A stretch of DNA of 64,000 nucleotides from Evernia prunastri (GCA_003184365.1 NKYR01000006.1:434001-498000); one strand, 5' to 3'; counted from the first letter of the stretch, positions 46,061-59,000 are shown. Numbers and translations are program-made. Notes: generated by a model from the sequence alone, not told the origin.

Positions 46061-46621
46061 GTGACGGGGAAGGAGGATATTGATTGAATCGACGAGCCGA
46101 GCTGTGTTGCCGGAGCTGGTATCCTTCCATACGAGCTTCCGTGCTTGTTCTGTGCATGCATCCTTCCGTTTCTTTGTGGTAGCTAATCTGTCTTCACCAT
46201 GGGGTCTTCAACGCATGGCCTCCCTTCCATGCAATGAACGTGCTTTTCTATTCTTCCGCTGCAGCGTTGAGAAGCTGTGACGTGGCTACGTAATGAAGGA
46301 CTGAGGATTCCGAGATGGAGAAGTATCGTTGTCGGATGATGCGGGGAAAGGGGTATGAAGGTGCATTCTTACTGTATCAAGCATTGCAGAGGATTTTGAA
46401 TATGCTAAATGCATGGAATGTGGCCGAAAGAACCTTGTAGTATGAGACGGGTCCACTGGCTACCAGGCACACTCTGGCAATTATAGACCAGGCTCCTACA
46501 ATCTCGTTCAGCTTTTTGACGGCAGCTGGCACCGCATGTTGCCCGTGAGGTGTTGGTACCCAGTTGTGGAGCAAAAGGTGGCAAAATTGGCCCTGTAAAG
46601 GCGAGGAGGAATTGTTAAAGA
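46061..46621. other. Intergenic between convergent genes
   Basis: About 560 bases between the possible small gene (plus) and the ankyrin gene (minus). Short open frames here have no recognisable content. Confidence 0.45.
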
Positions 46622-47515
46622 TCACGCGGTGTCATGACTCTCGATCAGCGCAACCAACTCCTTATCGTCCGTTTGCTTCGCCAGCTTCAATGCCGTGATT
46701 CCACCTCGACCCGCGATCTTCACGTCTGAACCCTTCGCCCGCAGGAACTTGACCCGCTCGGTCATCCTCCCGCGAATGGCATAATGCAACGGCGTACCCA
46801 ACGCTCGAAAGCCTCTGGACTCATCGGAGCCATTAATGTCAACACCGAGCTGCAGCAGATATTCCATCATATCGATGCTTTCACCATCACTTTTGGACGA
46901 TGTAGCAGCAGCGGCATGCAGCGGCAAGCTGTTCTCAAGCTTGGCGCCGTGTTCCAGTAGAAGACGGAAGATCTCAGGACTGGCGGTGCTGGCTGCCGTG
47001 TCGAGTACAGCGCCGGAGTCCGTGAGGGGTAACGCAGCCGCTTGGAAGTTCAGCGGTGGACCGAGATTCGGATCGGCGCCATGAGCGAGAAGCCATCTGG
47101 TCAACGTCTCGTGGCGCAGGAGGTTCAGAAGAGCGGTCTGTCCGTCCAGAAAGGACGTGTTGACATCCCAGCCGTGCGAGAACAGGATCTCGAATGCGCG
47201 TAAGGAAGCGGCCTTGACGGCCATTGCAGTGACGCCGTTGTCGATGATGGCACCGCGGGAGAGCAGGTGGCGTACGATGTCGAATTGTCGGTGGAGGATG
47301 GCGGATTTGAGGCCGAAGTTGAGGTAGTAGGCGTTGTTCGGAGCGTGGTCGCCGGCGGAGAGAAGAATGACTGAGTCGAGATCGCCGGTTGAGCAGGCTT
47401 TGCTGAAGGTTTGGAGGCTGCGGTGGGTGGATGGCTCGATGATGGGTTGGGGGTGGGTTTGATTGGAGATCGGTTGCATGTGCTGGATGTAGCCTTGGAC
47501 TGCAGGTTGTTGCAT
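46622..47515 (-). CDS. Ankyrin-repeat protein
   Basis: A single-exon 297-aa protein built mainly of degenerate ankyrin repeats, which mediate protein-protein contacts. Repeat-like units include LKSAILHRQFDIVRHLLSRG, LLRHETLTRWLLAHGADPNLG, the STASPEIFRLLLEHGAKLEN unit, LPLHAAAATS then MMEYLLQLGVDINGSD, and TPLHYAIRGRMTERVKFLRA then ITALKLAKQTDDKELVALI, giving five or six repeats from about residue 40 to the end. The N-terminal ~35 residues are Gln/Pro-rich. There is no catalytic or membrane domain. The ATG at 47515 is the only good start. The partner is unknown; many filamentous fungi carry numerous such proteins. Confidence 0.85.
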   Translation of the reverse strand: MQQPAVQGYIQHMQPISNQTHPQPIIEPSTHRSLQTFSKACSTGDLDSVILLSAGDHAPNNAYYLNFGLKSAILHRQFDIVRHLLSRGAIIDNGVTAMAVKAASLRAFEILFSHGWDVNTSFLDGQTALLNLLRHETLTRWLLAHGADPNLGPPLNFQAAALPLTDSGAVLDTAASTASPEIFRLLLEHGAKLENSLPLHAAAATSSKSDGESIDMMEYLLQLGVDINGSDESRGFRALGTPLHYAIRGRMTERVKFLRAKGSDVKIAGRGGITALKLAKQTDDKELVALIESHDTA

Positions 47516-49990
47516 TTTTCTGCGGACGGATCTTGTGGGGCTCGTATGGAATGGGAAGGATGTGCGACCGTGCTATACAATGGTCGGCTGTAGATTTTTT
47601 TCAATCAGCTTTTAGACGTGTCGTGTATTTACAACATCTATGGTCTTTCGATGTAAGATTTCAAAGGTCAAATTTGTGATGAGGCAATCGAATCAGGCCA
47701 TGGAGCCGCCGCTGGTTATTTTCGTCTTTTTTTTTAAAGAAATAACAGGACGCCAGGCGGTGTGCTCGTTCCCCGTGTGTGATGTTCGAGTTGTAGGTTA
47801 TGGACTATGTTATTTGATTGAACATGATAGCAGAAAGATTCAAATACGAACTCACGCTCACACCAAATGTGATGACCACGGACTCAAGGTGGAGGGCGAA
47901 GGCGAGAGCGTGTCATGCCCAGCTTCATGATTTGCGGATGGGCAGCGTTTTTGGGGCTTCAGTGATGGAGAATGGTGGATTGGATGGAAGCAATGGCTGC
48001 ATAGTGTTGTCGACGAAGAGAAGTGATGATTAATCTGTGGGATGGAATTTGAGCAATACGAGTTCTCGCACTGCCTAGGGTGCCTTAGTGCCCCCACGCC
48101 ACGCCCTCTCTAAGGCGAGTACCCTAGTGTCTAGGTACCTTAGTTACCTTAATGTCTAAGTAGAGTACCTTAAATACTACCTTACCATACTCTATCTCAT
48201 AATTAATTTCACATACTTCGCGCTATCAGCCTACCTATCAATAATCAATATACAAACCGCTCTGACATCTGTCCATCAGTCATCTCTCGGATTATTGATA
48301 CAACAACGTATCGAATCTGCTTAGTTGCGGGAAGGAATCTTTAACTTACCAACAGAAGGATAGCGCAGAGGAGTAACCAGCATTGCAATGGCCAGAGCAA
48401 TTGCATCTAGGTAGGGTACTCCGTACTACGTAATACTGTTGTACTCCGTACAATACCCGTACCCCGTGATAGCCCGGAATCCAAGCACTGCAGCGGGCGA
48501 TAGGTGAACTCTTTTCCAGCTAAAGCTAGAGGGCACAGCCCCAAGTACCTTAAGGGACCTACCTACCTAAGTTCACCTTACCGCGCCTTTTTTTAGGTAC
48601 GTCAGACCCTTTAAGGTCCCTAGTTGCTGTCAGGATTAACCCCGTTTCACCTATGACTTCGGCGTATGTCGGCTATATCATCATATCTCTATGGGTTACA
48701 AGAAAGGCTCCCACCAGAATTCTGACAGTTACCTCAGGGTACGTACTCGAACCTCGTAACCTGTGCCTAAGTCCTAGGCCACACATTTTATGACCTATGT
48801 TGCATTACGCTCTTTATCCCTGCCTTGTCATCCGTGGCAAAGCACTGCTAAATTCTTAGTGCTGATGGTCAACGCAAAGTTCAGAGGAACTAGTTATGAT
48901 TCTCCAGTACACTAACGGCCGCAGAACTCTGGTCAAAGATTACCCTAGCAGGTGCACCTGCCATCCAGTCCTAGACAATGGGGTATCTTATTTACTACTG
49001 TTGTAAGTTCAACCTCATTCCCTTGATGCGCCCCCGTTTTTCCTTCACCACCGGTGCTCAACCCACCCATGGAGCGGACCTAGGAACAACACTAAATGTG
49101 TACCCTAGAACTAGAATGGAACCCTTGAGAATAGTGGCACTACTGCTAGCTAAATTACCTCATCGTCCTCTTTTCCACCCTGCAGGCCTTCACCCAGCGC
49201 ATGGCTGTAAGGCTGGCATCCCCACTATTGTTTCACGTTATCCAGGTTGCAGGGTCTACCGGATGCGTCTTTCCCTCGAGATGGAAAGTACTACTCTAGA
49301 TAAGCATGATAGGACACCTAACTCCCTCGCCGCAAGCTTGCCATCGTACCTTTTGGAAAGGCAATTTTTTCCGAAATAAGTTGATATGACAATTGACCAG
49401 CTCCTACCCTCAAGGAAATACTGTTTTTCCCCATTATCAGTGGACACTCTAGTAAGCTAAGAGATATTGCAACTAAGCTCAAGGGATATTGTTTTCTTCT
49501 TAGCTACGTTCAATTTCGCCGCCGTAAGAAGCAGATTCCTAGCATTGCAACTGGTAGCGCGGCAGTCTCCGTACTGCTAAGATGATCTCCCACTCGGCGT
49601 TCCATCGTTGGGGGGCCAAAAACCGGAGATCTGGGCTCAGCCGGATTCCATATCATAGATGGGTATGCAACAAAATACGAAAGCTTTGGTATTCTCCACA
49701 ACGGCTCGTCGTCGGACGTTAGCGATGACTTGCTCATTTCGTGGGCCCCTAAACCTCGTGTTTACAAACAACAAAGGGGCGTAGTTACGAAATGGAACGC
49801 TTAGGAGTGGACCCATTGGCAGCAGAGAGCAAGGTATCTCCAAAACCCACGGCATGCTTCGACACTCGTATCGACAGAGGATATGCGCAGGCGACTCCAA
49901 GTCTCAATCTTGGAGAATTTTTGCTCGATATTTGTTTCTTTCTGCTTTTAACGCTGAATATCCGTGTTACTCTCTTTCCATCTTCGGAAC
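47516..49990. other. Gene-free tract rich in short palindromic words
   Basis: About 2.5 kb with no supported gene. From about 48070 to 48780 the sequence is packed with variants of CCTAGGTACCTTA / TACCTTAAGG and TACTCCGTAC / TACGGAGTA on both strands. Open frames such as 48978-49379 show no family character. It may be decayed repeat or transposon-derived sequence, or dispersed fungal intergenic word repeats. Confidence 0.5.
48070..48780. repeat. Cluster of TACCTTA / TACGGAGTA-type words
   Basis: Many short near-palindromic words recur at irregular spacing: TAGGTACCTTAG, GTACCTTAA, GTACCTTAAGG, ACCTACCTAAG, and TACTCCGTAC twice near 48416-48450. There is no fixed repeat period and no terminal repeats or transposase frame. 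Confidence 0.6.
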
Positions 49991-52900
49991 ATGTTACCCT
50001 TCGCTATGCACTTCACCATGGCAGAAACGTTCACTTTCATTTCCAAGTTGTCGCTCTTGTCTCTCTTTCTAATACATGGTCCAATGGCCACCGCTCAAAT
50101 GACAACTACCTCTACAGCCAGCTCCCTCGCCAATCTGACTATGATCCCTGAATACATCTATCCGCCTCTCACAGTGACTGGCCAATTTCCATGCCTTACG
50201 GCAAACTCATATATGATCGTGACCAATTCGCAAAGCTTGGCAGCCACGTTTCCAGTCTGGTCATGCACTTCAGACTGTGGCGGTCTATCCAGTGGCGTGG
50301 GTCTCATGGTGTTCCCGGCCACCACGACCACAGGAACTTATGAAGTTCAAAACCCACCATCAGGCTACCCAGCTCTGGAAATTTCGAGCCTTGCTGTCAT
50401 TACAGACAGTACCTTTTCAACGTATACATCCATCAATGTTCAGTGAGGCTCTTGTGACTCCACCTCCATCTTGCGTTTCACTAATTGTCGTCCTTAGGGG
50501 CCCTCTACCGACAACTACCAGCATTTTCACTTACTCAGCATTCCAAGGCCTTTCTTTAACCATCAAAACTACGACGCCAATCACAGCTGTACTCGCTACT
50601 CCAGTCTCGATCCCTGTCAACTGCCAAGGTGGCGCAGGCGCAAGTGGATCCACCTCAGCCAGCAGTACGCCAGCTTCAGTGTCACAGGCCTCGAATGCCT
50701 CATCTCCTCCGTCCTTCTCGACCTCTACGATCGGTATCACGAGCGGAGGCAACATAGCGGGGCAATCGTCCTCCTTTGTGTCAAGCAAGTCTACCTCTTC
50801 AGTGACCGAGAATTCGGCATCGGTCTCTGGGTCTGTTTCCACCGGAGCATGGTCTACAACCGCAACGCCTGCTTCGAGTTCATTCTCCAGCCCTGCGTCA
50901 TCCAATCAGAACACAGCTCAGTCGTCGGTGTTCAGCCCTCAGGTTTCTCCGTCAGTATCCGCAACATCAAGTGGACTTGGGGCTGCGGGACCATCGAGCT
51001 TGGGGTCAAGTTCAGGGCCGTTGTCTTCACTTTCAAGCCCGTCTAGTGGATTTATCACCACCCTTGGCTCCTCTTCGACTTCAGCATCCAGCTTTACATC
51101 TTCTATCCAGGCCAGTCCCCCGGTTCCAAATGGCCCATCAAGCTCATCGTTTAATTCGGCATCGCTTGGCCAGGCTGGGACGTCCACATCTGGATCTAGT
51201 GGCCAGACGGGGATGGTTGCATCCATTTTCGCGTCAAACATGAACGCCGCCTCGGGTTCCGCTTCCAATTATGCATCTTCTGAAAGGTCGCCGTCAAGCT
51301 CCAGCAGCAGTTCTTGGTCTTCCCCTGCTTCAGTTTCTGCTTCATTGTCTGCATCAGGTTCTTCAAGTACTCCGGTGATACCTCCGGGCGCGATAGTCAT
51401 CACCTCGACATTCAGCCCTTCGGGTTCTATTCCCACTTCTCGAATTATCTCAGAGACTTTCCTTCCAACGGTCTATAGTACATTGACCGGCTTGACTTCC
51501 ACACTCACCACGTCAAGCATCATCAGTTTCGGCACTAGCAGTACCACTGTCATTCCAATTACGATATACCCTGGAGGAAGTGCGTGGGGCATACCAAGCG
51601 TTGGCCCTGGTACCCCTATTTTCCTAGCTCCATCAGTGGCACCGAGCGTTGGTCAGAAGTTGAGTTCCGCTTCGAGTCAGCAGAGCTCCTCATCGGGTTT
51701 CACGACCAGCTTCATTTCGGGTGGGTTGCCCAGTGACCTGCCAGCTTCTCTTACATCGGAGCCACCACCCCTCGATAACACCCCTGCATCCTCTCTCTTA
51801 GCAGGATTGACAACATTCTCCGGGACCACCACCCCAACAATACAGGAAATCAGTACTGGTGTCTCGAGCGATTCTCATTCACCCACAGACCATGCAGCTG
51901 GGTTTCCAATATTCTGGGGCCATAGTCATTTCTGCTTCGTGAGTACTCAAACAAAATCCCTAAAGCTCCTACTTACCTGCCCATACTGACCAAAGACTCT
52001 AGCTTTTTTGTCCATCGCATGGACATTGCCTCTTCTGTGGGTTCATGATCGCGCTTCTGCCGGGAATCTACCCTCCCGGCTCTATCGTATTCCCTCCAGG
52101 CTGGACAGTACCAGATATCACCATAACAATAGAACCGGATGGTACCCCCACATATGATGAAGATGAGGAACCCACGACCACAACTACTACCACTTCTACT
52201 AGCTCGACCACTACCAGCGAACCGTCCAACTCAGCAAGTAATTCCGCATCTCAGACTAGAAGTTCTTCTGTGAGTCAGACATCATCCGTATCGTCGGCAG
52301 TGTCTTCGGGGGCGTCCCTCTGCGGCTTCACATGCTCCTCTTGCGTAAACAACGATCTGCCATCATCTACACCCCCTCCTAAAGTCAAAAGGCATCGAGG
52401 AAGTGGCGTGGCTCTTAAGGAAAAGCGGATGCTGGATTGGCCTGGCAATGCTCCATATGACGGTGACCTGGACTTTTTCACATGGTCGCAATGGCAATGG
52501 AATCTCATGGGTCTCGTGGCTCATAGACAGGACTTCCAAAACCCTTCGTCGTCTTTTTTCCACCCTCTTACGAATTTTCGATTCAGTGTCGGGGTGGCAG
52601 GGCTGTACGGTTGTACTTCGTTGATTGTACTGTCTTCGAGAGGAGTTTGGATATCGCATCTTTGGGAAAATCCCACTTTCGATGACCCTACCATAAATGC
52701 AATCCAGCAGCAATCGCGGTTCCAGCAACAGGTTTTAGACATATTAGGCCCCGGCGATGGCACGTACGGTTTTCCTGGTCTGTCACAGTACATTGGGGAG
52801 GGTCAAGCATTTGGCCCCGACACTCACGCTCAAGCTATCATCATTACCCCCAGAAACAGATACAATCCTGTGCCTGGTGTTCTGCTCTATCCTGCTATGG

Positions 52901-54256
52901 CCCAGCAAATCGCCAAGACCGTTACCCAACTGTTCGGAGGTAATTGGGACACAGGCGCGACGGGGGACCTGGTGGACCCCGTCATTTTCGCCGACTATAC
53001 CCCTCAGTCAGACGATTTTGCCCAGCAGTGGACTGCATCCGGCAAAGCCATATTTCAATACGACCCTGAACAAGGTCGATGCATCGACATGTGGACAGGC
53101 GAGCCGGCGCAGTTCGCGCAGTTACGACTTTGGTTGGAAGACCGCTCGAGCCAGGTGACGGATTATTTCTGGCCGGTTTGGCCCGATCAATTTGTTACGG
53201 ACCCCAACCAACAGCAGGGTCCGACCCAGCAGACCTCGATGCCGATTAGTTCTCAGTCAGGTACGGCGCAAGAAGGACAGAACCTGAAGAAACGTCAGGA
53301 AACTTGGGTTGCGGGTGTGCAGCCTTCTCTCTATCCATCTTGCTTGGCTGCCGTAGAGAACACGGGGACTGGACCTGCGGAAGCAACCGCCGTACTGGTA
53401 GGGCCTAATGGCCATGTTAGTGGAAACGGTGATGGATCTGGCTTCACTACTTCTGCTACATTGCCTAGTAATGGTGCAGTATCAAGCCGAACCACCTTCG
53501 CCACAGCAACCACTCCCGGGAGCGGAGCAATATCTTCCGCAACTTCAGCATCTACAGCAAGCTACGCCATGATAACCTCGGACCCCCTTTGTACCCCCTT
53601 GTAAGTAACCCCTACCCCCCCCCCTCTTTCAATCCCCAAACACCCCGAATATCAGCGTCTGAACCCCATCCAGCCAAAATCCCGAAGGCGGCAACGGAGG
53701 CCCAGACAACTGCAACGTGGTCAACCTCTGCGAATGCATCAGCGGGACCTCAACCGGGTTCTACCCCACCATGTCCGGCCCTAACGCCTGCGCCTACACC
53801 GCAATCCCCACCTCGACCTGGGACGGCCAAGTCATCTGCACCGGCGGCGCATCCGCGTCCGCACCTTCCGTCACTCCGCCCCCGCCCGTCACAAGTGGGC
53901 AGATCATCTACACGGAGACCCTCGTCGCAACCGCGGGCGCCAGCACCGTCGTCTACGGCTGCACTTCCACCACAGTTAGATACGACATCGACCCGTACCC
54001 GTTCACCACCTGTCTGGGCGACATGACCCAGCTCACAACTCTGTTTGCCCCGACCTCGACGATCGCGACGCCAACCTCGACGACGACCACGCCGACCACG
54101 ACGACCCCGTACGCGCCCCTCCCGACGTGCACTAACGATGCGATGTATGGCGATTCCGGCGACTGCAGGATCAACTGCGTCCCGGGGGTTTGCCAGAAGA
54201 TCGACGGGGTCAAGGGGGTGAATTACCAGGTGTGGAAGTGTACGTGTATTTCGTGA
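49991..54256 (+). CDS. Large secreted Ser/Thr-rich surface protein with possible Kex2 processing
   Basis: Four exons (49991-50442, 50498-51938, 52003-53600, 53674-54256) with GT-AG introns of 55, 64 and 73 nt give 1,357 aa. The N-terminus contains a signal peptide (ISKLSLLSLFLIHGPMATAQ); the exact start among ATGs at 49991, 50006 and 50018 is uncertain. Exon 2 encodes ~480 residues dominated by Ser, Thr, Ala and Pro, expected to be heavily O-mannosylated. The second junction joins FWGHSHFCF to LFCPSHGHCLFCGFM, then PGIYPPGSIVFPPGW. A short acidic Thr-rich spacer and a Cys pair (CGFTCSSC) precede dibasic KVKR and KEKR sites, then a globular domain of ~250 residues (SVGVAGLYGCTSLIVLSSRG, IIITPRNRYNPVPGVLLYPA, ASGKAIFQYDPEQG) of a kind seen in fungal proteins without a name I can give. 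A LKKR site follows, then a Cys-rich C-terminal part. No GPI signal is obvious. Confidence 0.78.
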
Positions 54257-54984
54257 TGGGGTTGGAATGGGGAAGGGGGATTTGGGAATGGGGAATGAGG
54301 AATGGGGAAGGGTGAATGGGGGCTTGGAAGACGAGTGGAAGATGCTAGGATGATGCTGGGATGATACGATATGTATCTAGTGAAAAAGCGAGGTTGTTGG
54401 GTTCGGCGTGGTGGACAATATATATACCCCTTTTCGTATGTGTGATTGAAGGTTGAGTGGATGTCAGATATGCTCTGTGATCATAGCCGGATGAAAAATG
54501 AGTGAGAGCCATCCATCCAAAAACTCCCTTACTTCCTTTCGTTCGCTTTGTTCTGCACGTTGCATGATCACAACAAATTATGATAAGTTACAGAAAAACA
54601 CACAAATTCGGCGCTGGTAGCCGGGCTAATCCTAGAAAGGTTCTCGGTCGGAGAAGATTAATGTACCTTGATTGTTTGACAGTGGCAACTGCGTACCTAG
54701 GTAGGTAATTCAATAGTATCTCGTTTTAATGCTGTAGAATTTGGAGTGCGGACTTCAGGCGTAGCGTAGCCCTAACCCTCAGTGGCACTCTTTTTTAGGC
54801 TACAGCTTCCGGCAGCACACTTCCTCGGTGTAAAATCTCGTGCTGTCGCCACCACCTTTTCTGATTTACAACTGCCCTGCCGCTCGACAAAAATGTAATA
54901 TGAATTCTCAAAAGTAGCAATGTGTGAGACGCGTACTGATTCCGTGCTAGATAGCAATCCCCGTATCATACTTACCGAGCAAAC
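54257..54984. other. Intergenic upstream of arsenite methyltransferase
   Basis: About 730 bases holding the 3' UTR of the surface-protein gene and the promoter of arsM. G/A-rich short repeats (GGGGAATGGGGAA-type) lie at 54265-54320. No regulatory site is recognised. Confidence 0.45.
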
Positions 54985-56072
54985 ATGTCCACCCAACTGG
55001 CCACCTCCAGCACCACCAGCGCCTCCATGCCGCTGGACCGGGATTCCATCCACAAAAACGTGCAAACCCACTACGGCAGCGCCGCCGCAAAGGGCAGCGA
55101 CGCCAGCTACAGCTCCGCCGTCGCCTCCGCCTTCGGCTACTCCGCCGACGAGCTCATGTCCGCCCCGTCCGAGTCCAACCTGGGCCTCAGCTGCGGCAAC
55201 CCGTTCGCGATGGCGAAACTCCGCCCCGGCGAGACGGTCGTCGACCTCGGCAGCGGCGCCGGCTTCGACGTCTTCCAGGCCGCGGTAAAAGTCGGCCCGG
55301 AGGGAAAAGTGGTCGGGGGGGATATGAACGAGGTGAATGGGGGCACTTTTCGCGAAACCCCCCGAGCGGCACGTGGGTGGGACTGATTCTTTTTTCTGGG
55401 GCCTTTTAGGAAATGCTCGAGAGGGCTAGAGGGATTAAGCGGAAGGTCAAGGCGGATAATGTTTCGTTTGTCGAGTCGCGTATTACGAAGATCGATTATC
55501 CGGGTGCGACGGCGGACTGCGTCATTAGTAATTGCGTCGTTAATCTCGTCCCGGCGGCGGAGAAGCAGGCCGCGTTCGACGAGATGTTCCGCTTGCTCAA
55601 ACCGGGAGGCCGTATTGCTATCAGCGATATCCTTCTCAAGCAAGACTTACCCGAGGAACTGAAGAGCAATGTAGCCCTGTATGTCGGCTGCGTCGCCGGC
55701 GCTAGCCGCGTGGACGCGTGCGAAAATTACATGAGGAAGGCTGGATTCAAAGGTAGGTATATTATGATAGACGCGGACCTTCCATCGGCGTTCTGTGGAA
55801 CCGACAGGCTGATCCGATCCGTCGACGTGCAGACATCCTCACCGTGCCCGACCACAGCGACCTGAATGTCTACAAGACCGCAATGACGGACGGCACGCAG
55901 GTCGGATGCTGCGGCTCTGGGAAATCGTCCCGGTGCGCTGGTGATGATGCGAAGACGAGGGATCTCGATCTCAATGAGTGGGCCGGTAAGATGCTGTCTT
56001 TCACTGTGCGAATGGAAGCTTATGTGTGGTGCAGGCTCGTTCAAGATGTATGCGGTCAAGGCGGAGGGGTGA
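54985..56072 (+). CDS. arsM: Arsenite S-adenosylmethionine methyltransferase (ArsM/AS3MT)
   Basis: Methylates trivalent arsenic stepwise using S-adenosylmethionine. Four exons (54985-55332, 55410-55752, 55833-55985, 56035-56072) with introns of 77, 80 and 49 nt give 293 aa with phases in register. The SAM-binding motif is VVDLGSGAGFDVFQAA. The three cysteines that bind As(III) in ArsM enzymes are all present: Cys70 in LGLSCGNP, Cys158 in VISNCVVNL and Cys210 in YVGCVAGA. KPGGRIAISDIL is the conserved methyltransferase strand, and a terminal Cys pair (VGCCGSGK) is typical of the family. The last exon is only 38 nt. Exon 1 is much more GC-rich than the others. No arsenite efflux pump or arsenate reductase is visible nearby, so the gene is solitary here. 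Confidence 0.93.
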
Positions 56073-59000
56073 GAGCTCGGTTGCGGATCGGGATGGGTAT
56101 CTTGGACTTTTTGGGGTTGGCTTGAAGATCAATCAGACTAGTTGCGTTGAATTATCAACTGCTCAGAATCGAAGCTGTAAATAAGCTAAAAACGTGAACT
56201 TCGTGGTGTATCCGCCTTCCCGTACATTTCACTGCCATAACCGACACGCATATCCTCGTCTCGTGCCCTGTGCTACGAAGAACCCCGCTCAATCCATCCC
56301 ATCTCGACTAGCGGAAGTCGCTACGAATCTATACACACAAGCGTAGACTGGACTGCACGGACGGCACACCAAAAAGACACCGCTATGGCTCTCTTTTAAA
56401 GAGATGGAATCGAACCAGGCGTCAATCTACTGATGAGGGGACCCTCCTCTCTATATAAGACTCTCTGTACAGGACTTTTTCTCCCTAATGCACAGCTCAT
56501 AGCTTACGTGATGATCGGGCCTGTTCCGCCTGTGTTGGCGGGGTGAAAAGGGCGAGGGGTATGAGAGGCGAGGTATGAGAGACGGTGTTTCAGCGCTGCG
56601 GGATGGAGGACGAGAGATGTGCGTTTGATTACGCAAGTAGAGGACGGGTTCAGCACCGGGGGCGGGAGAAGGGGAGGAAGAAAAGGTTGGAAGGTTTGGT
56701 GATGCGCGGAAGAAGGTGGGGAAGGCGGGTCTGTGTTGTTGTGGGAGTGGGTCTTGTTATTGTAGCTTTTGTGGGTAGATAACGTAGGTGAGGATGGTGA
56801 TGCGCGTACGGGGGTCTGAGCCCTGGGGCCAGGGACGGGTTCACGGTTTATATAGTGGTGAGAAGGGGGGGTGGGAGTGTAGGTCCTGAGCATTAGGGAG
56901 TGGTGCATTGAAGAACACATTGGTATCAGAATTAAATTGGAAAAAACCCTCTTCCGTCATAGCCAGTAAGTGACAACATTCAGACCCCGTCACCAGATCC
57001 AACCAAACGAAAGAACGAACGCCCCGCCCAGCATTCGTGCATCGACGCCGCCTTGGAGCTACCCCGCACACTCACTTTTTTCAGCGACAGCCTGCGACAG
57101 CCTGCGACTGACCTCACTGCGGCGTACCGACAGAACGCCTACAATAAACCCATGTTGAGAATGCGGTGGGCAAGATCTTGCTCGATGCGTGTTTGCGATC
57201 CGGGCGGGACAATGGGCGTTGCGGAAGTCTACTCTTGTCTGGGGCGGTGTGTGCGATTGTGGGATTGATTTGATTGATTGGCCGTCTTGGCTGTTCTGGA
57301 TGTCCGGACGGAGCTTCGAGCGAGATGTGGAGTATGACGAGATTGACGGTGTGCGAGTCGAGCGGTGGCTGGCTTGGCGATGCGATGCTGGTGCTGTTTC
57401 TTTCACTGGCTGGTTGCAAGTGGTGGTGCGGTTGATACGGGTAAAGGGGGATATATCGATGGCTTGGTTGGCTGTTTGATATGGCATGCGAGTTGTAATG
57501 ATTGATGCTGGACGAAGGGAGTTTCTTCACGGAGATGGGTGATGGAGCGGAGGATGACGATTTGTGGACAGCGATTTTTTTTAGCGGACGGGCATTAATT
57601 CTCCCAATGTCCTTTGTTTTGTCTTGAACTGGTTCGCCGCACGGGATAGGTCCTCGCATATATTACCAAAGGAGTCAGATACTGTTATGTTAATGAATAC
57701 AATCAGCCTTAAAGTGGGTTTGGTAGGTAGAGAGTGTGTGGGAGATACACAAGTGGTACTGTCTATGAGATAACCCTGCGTGCGATGGGAGCATGGGAAA
57801 CGATTGTAATATACAGTAACCGCAGGTGGCTGGGATGATGTATATGTAAGAGAGAAGGTAAGGTGGGCCCGCCTTTCGTCGTAAATGACACCGTCCGAAC
57901 GGCTTTTGGGGATGAGAAATGGCGGAAATGAGACTTGTGAGCGAGTGGATGACCTTATTGCTTCTTTCTAGTGTAATTAGGAGAGACGAAGAGCTAGGTG
58001 GGTGAACTGCTCCATCCCCACTATTTTCATTAGATATCTGATGAAATTTGCATTTTCTCTTGTCTTTTTATATAATATCTTTTTTCCTTCGTCTCTTGCT
58101 GCGTTCTTCCCGGAGGGAACAATTGCTCACCCGGGGTGGTAAATGTCTCGTTAGCAGTTTCCATCAATCGCTGTTGCGGGTTCTAGATTCCCTACAGACA
58201 GCCGTTCGACTACCGTGTCTTTGGACCTCCTCTTACATAAATATTCTCTTTTCCTTTCGTCATGCCACAGCGTCACGCTTCATTCTTACCATTACGCTAT
58301 CACTGCGAACAATGAATGTAATACCTCATCACATCACATCTTCCCGCCCCACTTGACTACGTATTCACCGGCGCTCCCAATACGCGATTTCTTCATCGTG
58401 TCTTGACGCCTGCGACTCCCTGCAAAGCCACATCCTGACGGCCCTGTCTGGCGCACCGCTTGACATGTGGTCTGGGAGACGTAGGGAGGTTGGAGGGCAA
58501 GGGTGGGTTTGAAGCATGGGCGAAGTAGGGGAAAGAGTACGAGCTGGCATGTTAGTGTCGCTAGGAGCGTTGAGTTTGGATGTGGAGTGCGTACAGCCTA
58601 TCCTTGCCCTTTCTACTTTCTATTTATGTTGAAAAAGGGGGTTGGGCGATGTCGCGAAAGAGTGTATTCGCATGATTCAGAGTAAGCTGCCTTTTTGATC
58701 TCATATTTTCGAGAGGTGGAATGCCGACGTAGACGCTGAATGGTTGCATCACCTGGTAAGAGTACCGGGAAGTGCGGGGGGTAGGCGACAGTGAGGAAGC
58801 AGGAGATGCTGGTGATTCATTTGAAGCATGGTGGGCGTGTGATTGGGGTTGGAGGGGAAAATGTGACAGTGCTGTGAGGTGAGGTACTTAAGCCCAGTTG
58901 CACTCGAAGGAAGGATCAACTTAAGAACGTAGAAAGAGCAGGTTTGAACATGTGCCATCTTGAGTACTTCCGGTCGAAGGAACGAGAGCACCCCATGAAG

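Noticed and set aside
48978..49379. 133-codon plus-strand frame in the word-repeat region
   Set aside because: No recognisable motif, no transposase-like residues and no terminal repeats around it.
56403..56460. Sequence on the minus strand containing GGTTCGATTCC, like a tRNA T-arm
   Set aside because: The T-stem has only three pairs, no matching acceptor stem occurs ~72 bases away, and no D-arm or anticodon arm can be drawn.
57114..57659. 181-codon minus-strand frame rich in Ser, Pro and His
   Set aside because: No family motif, no plausible splice partners, and composition close to that expected from local base bias.
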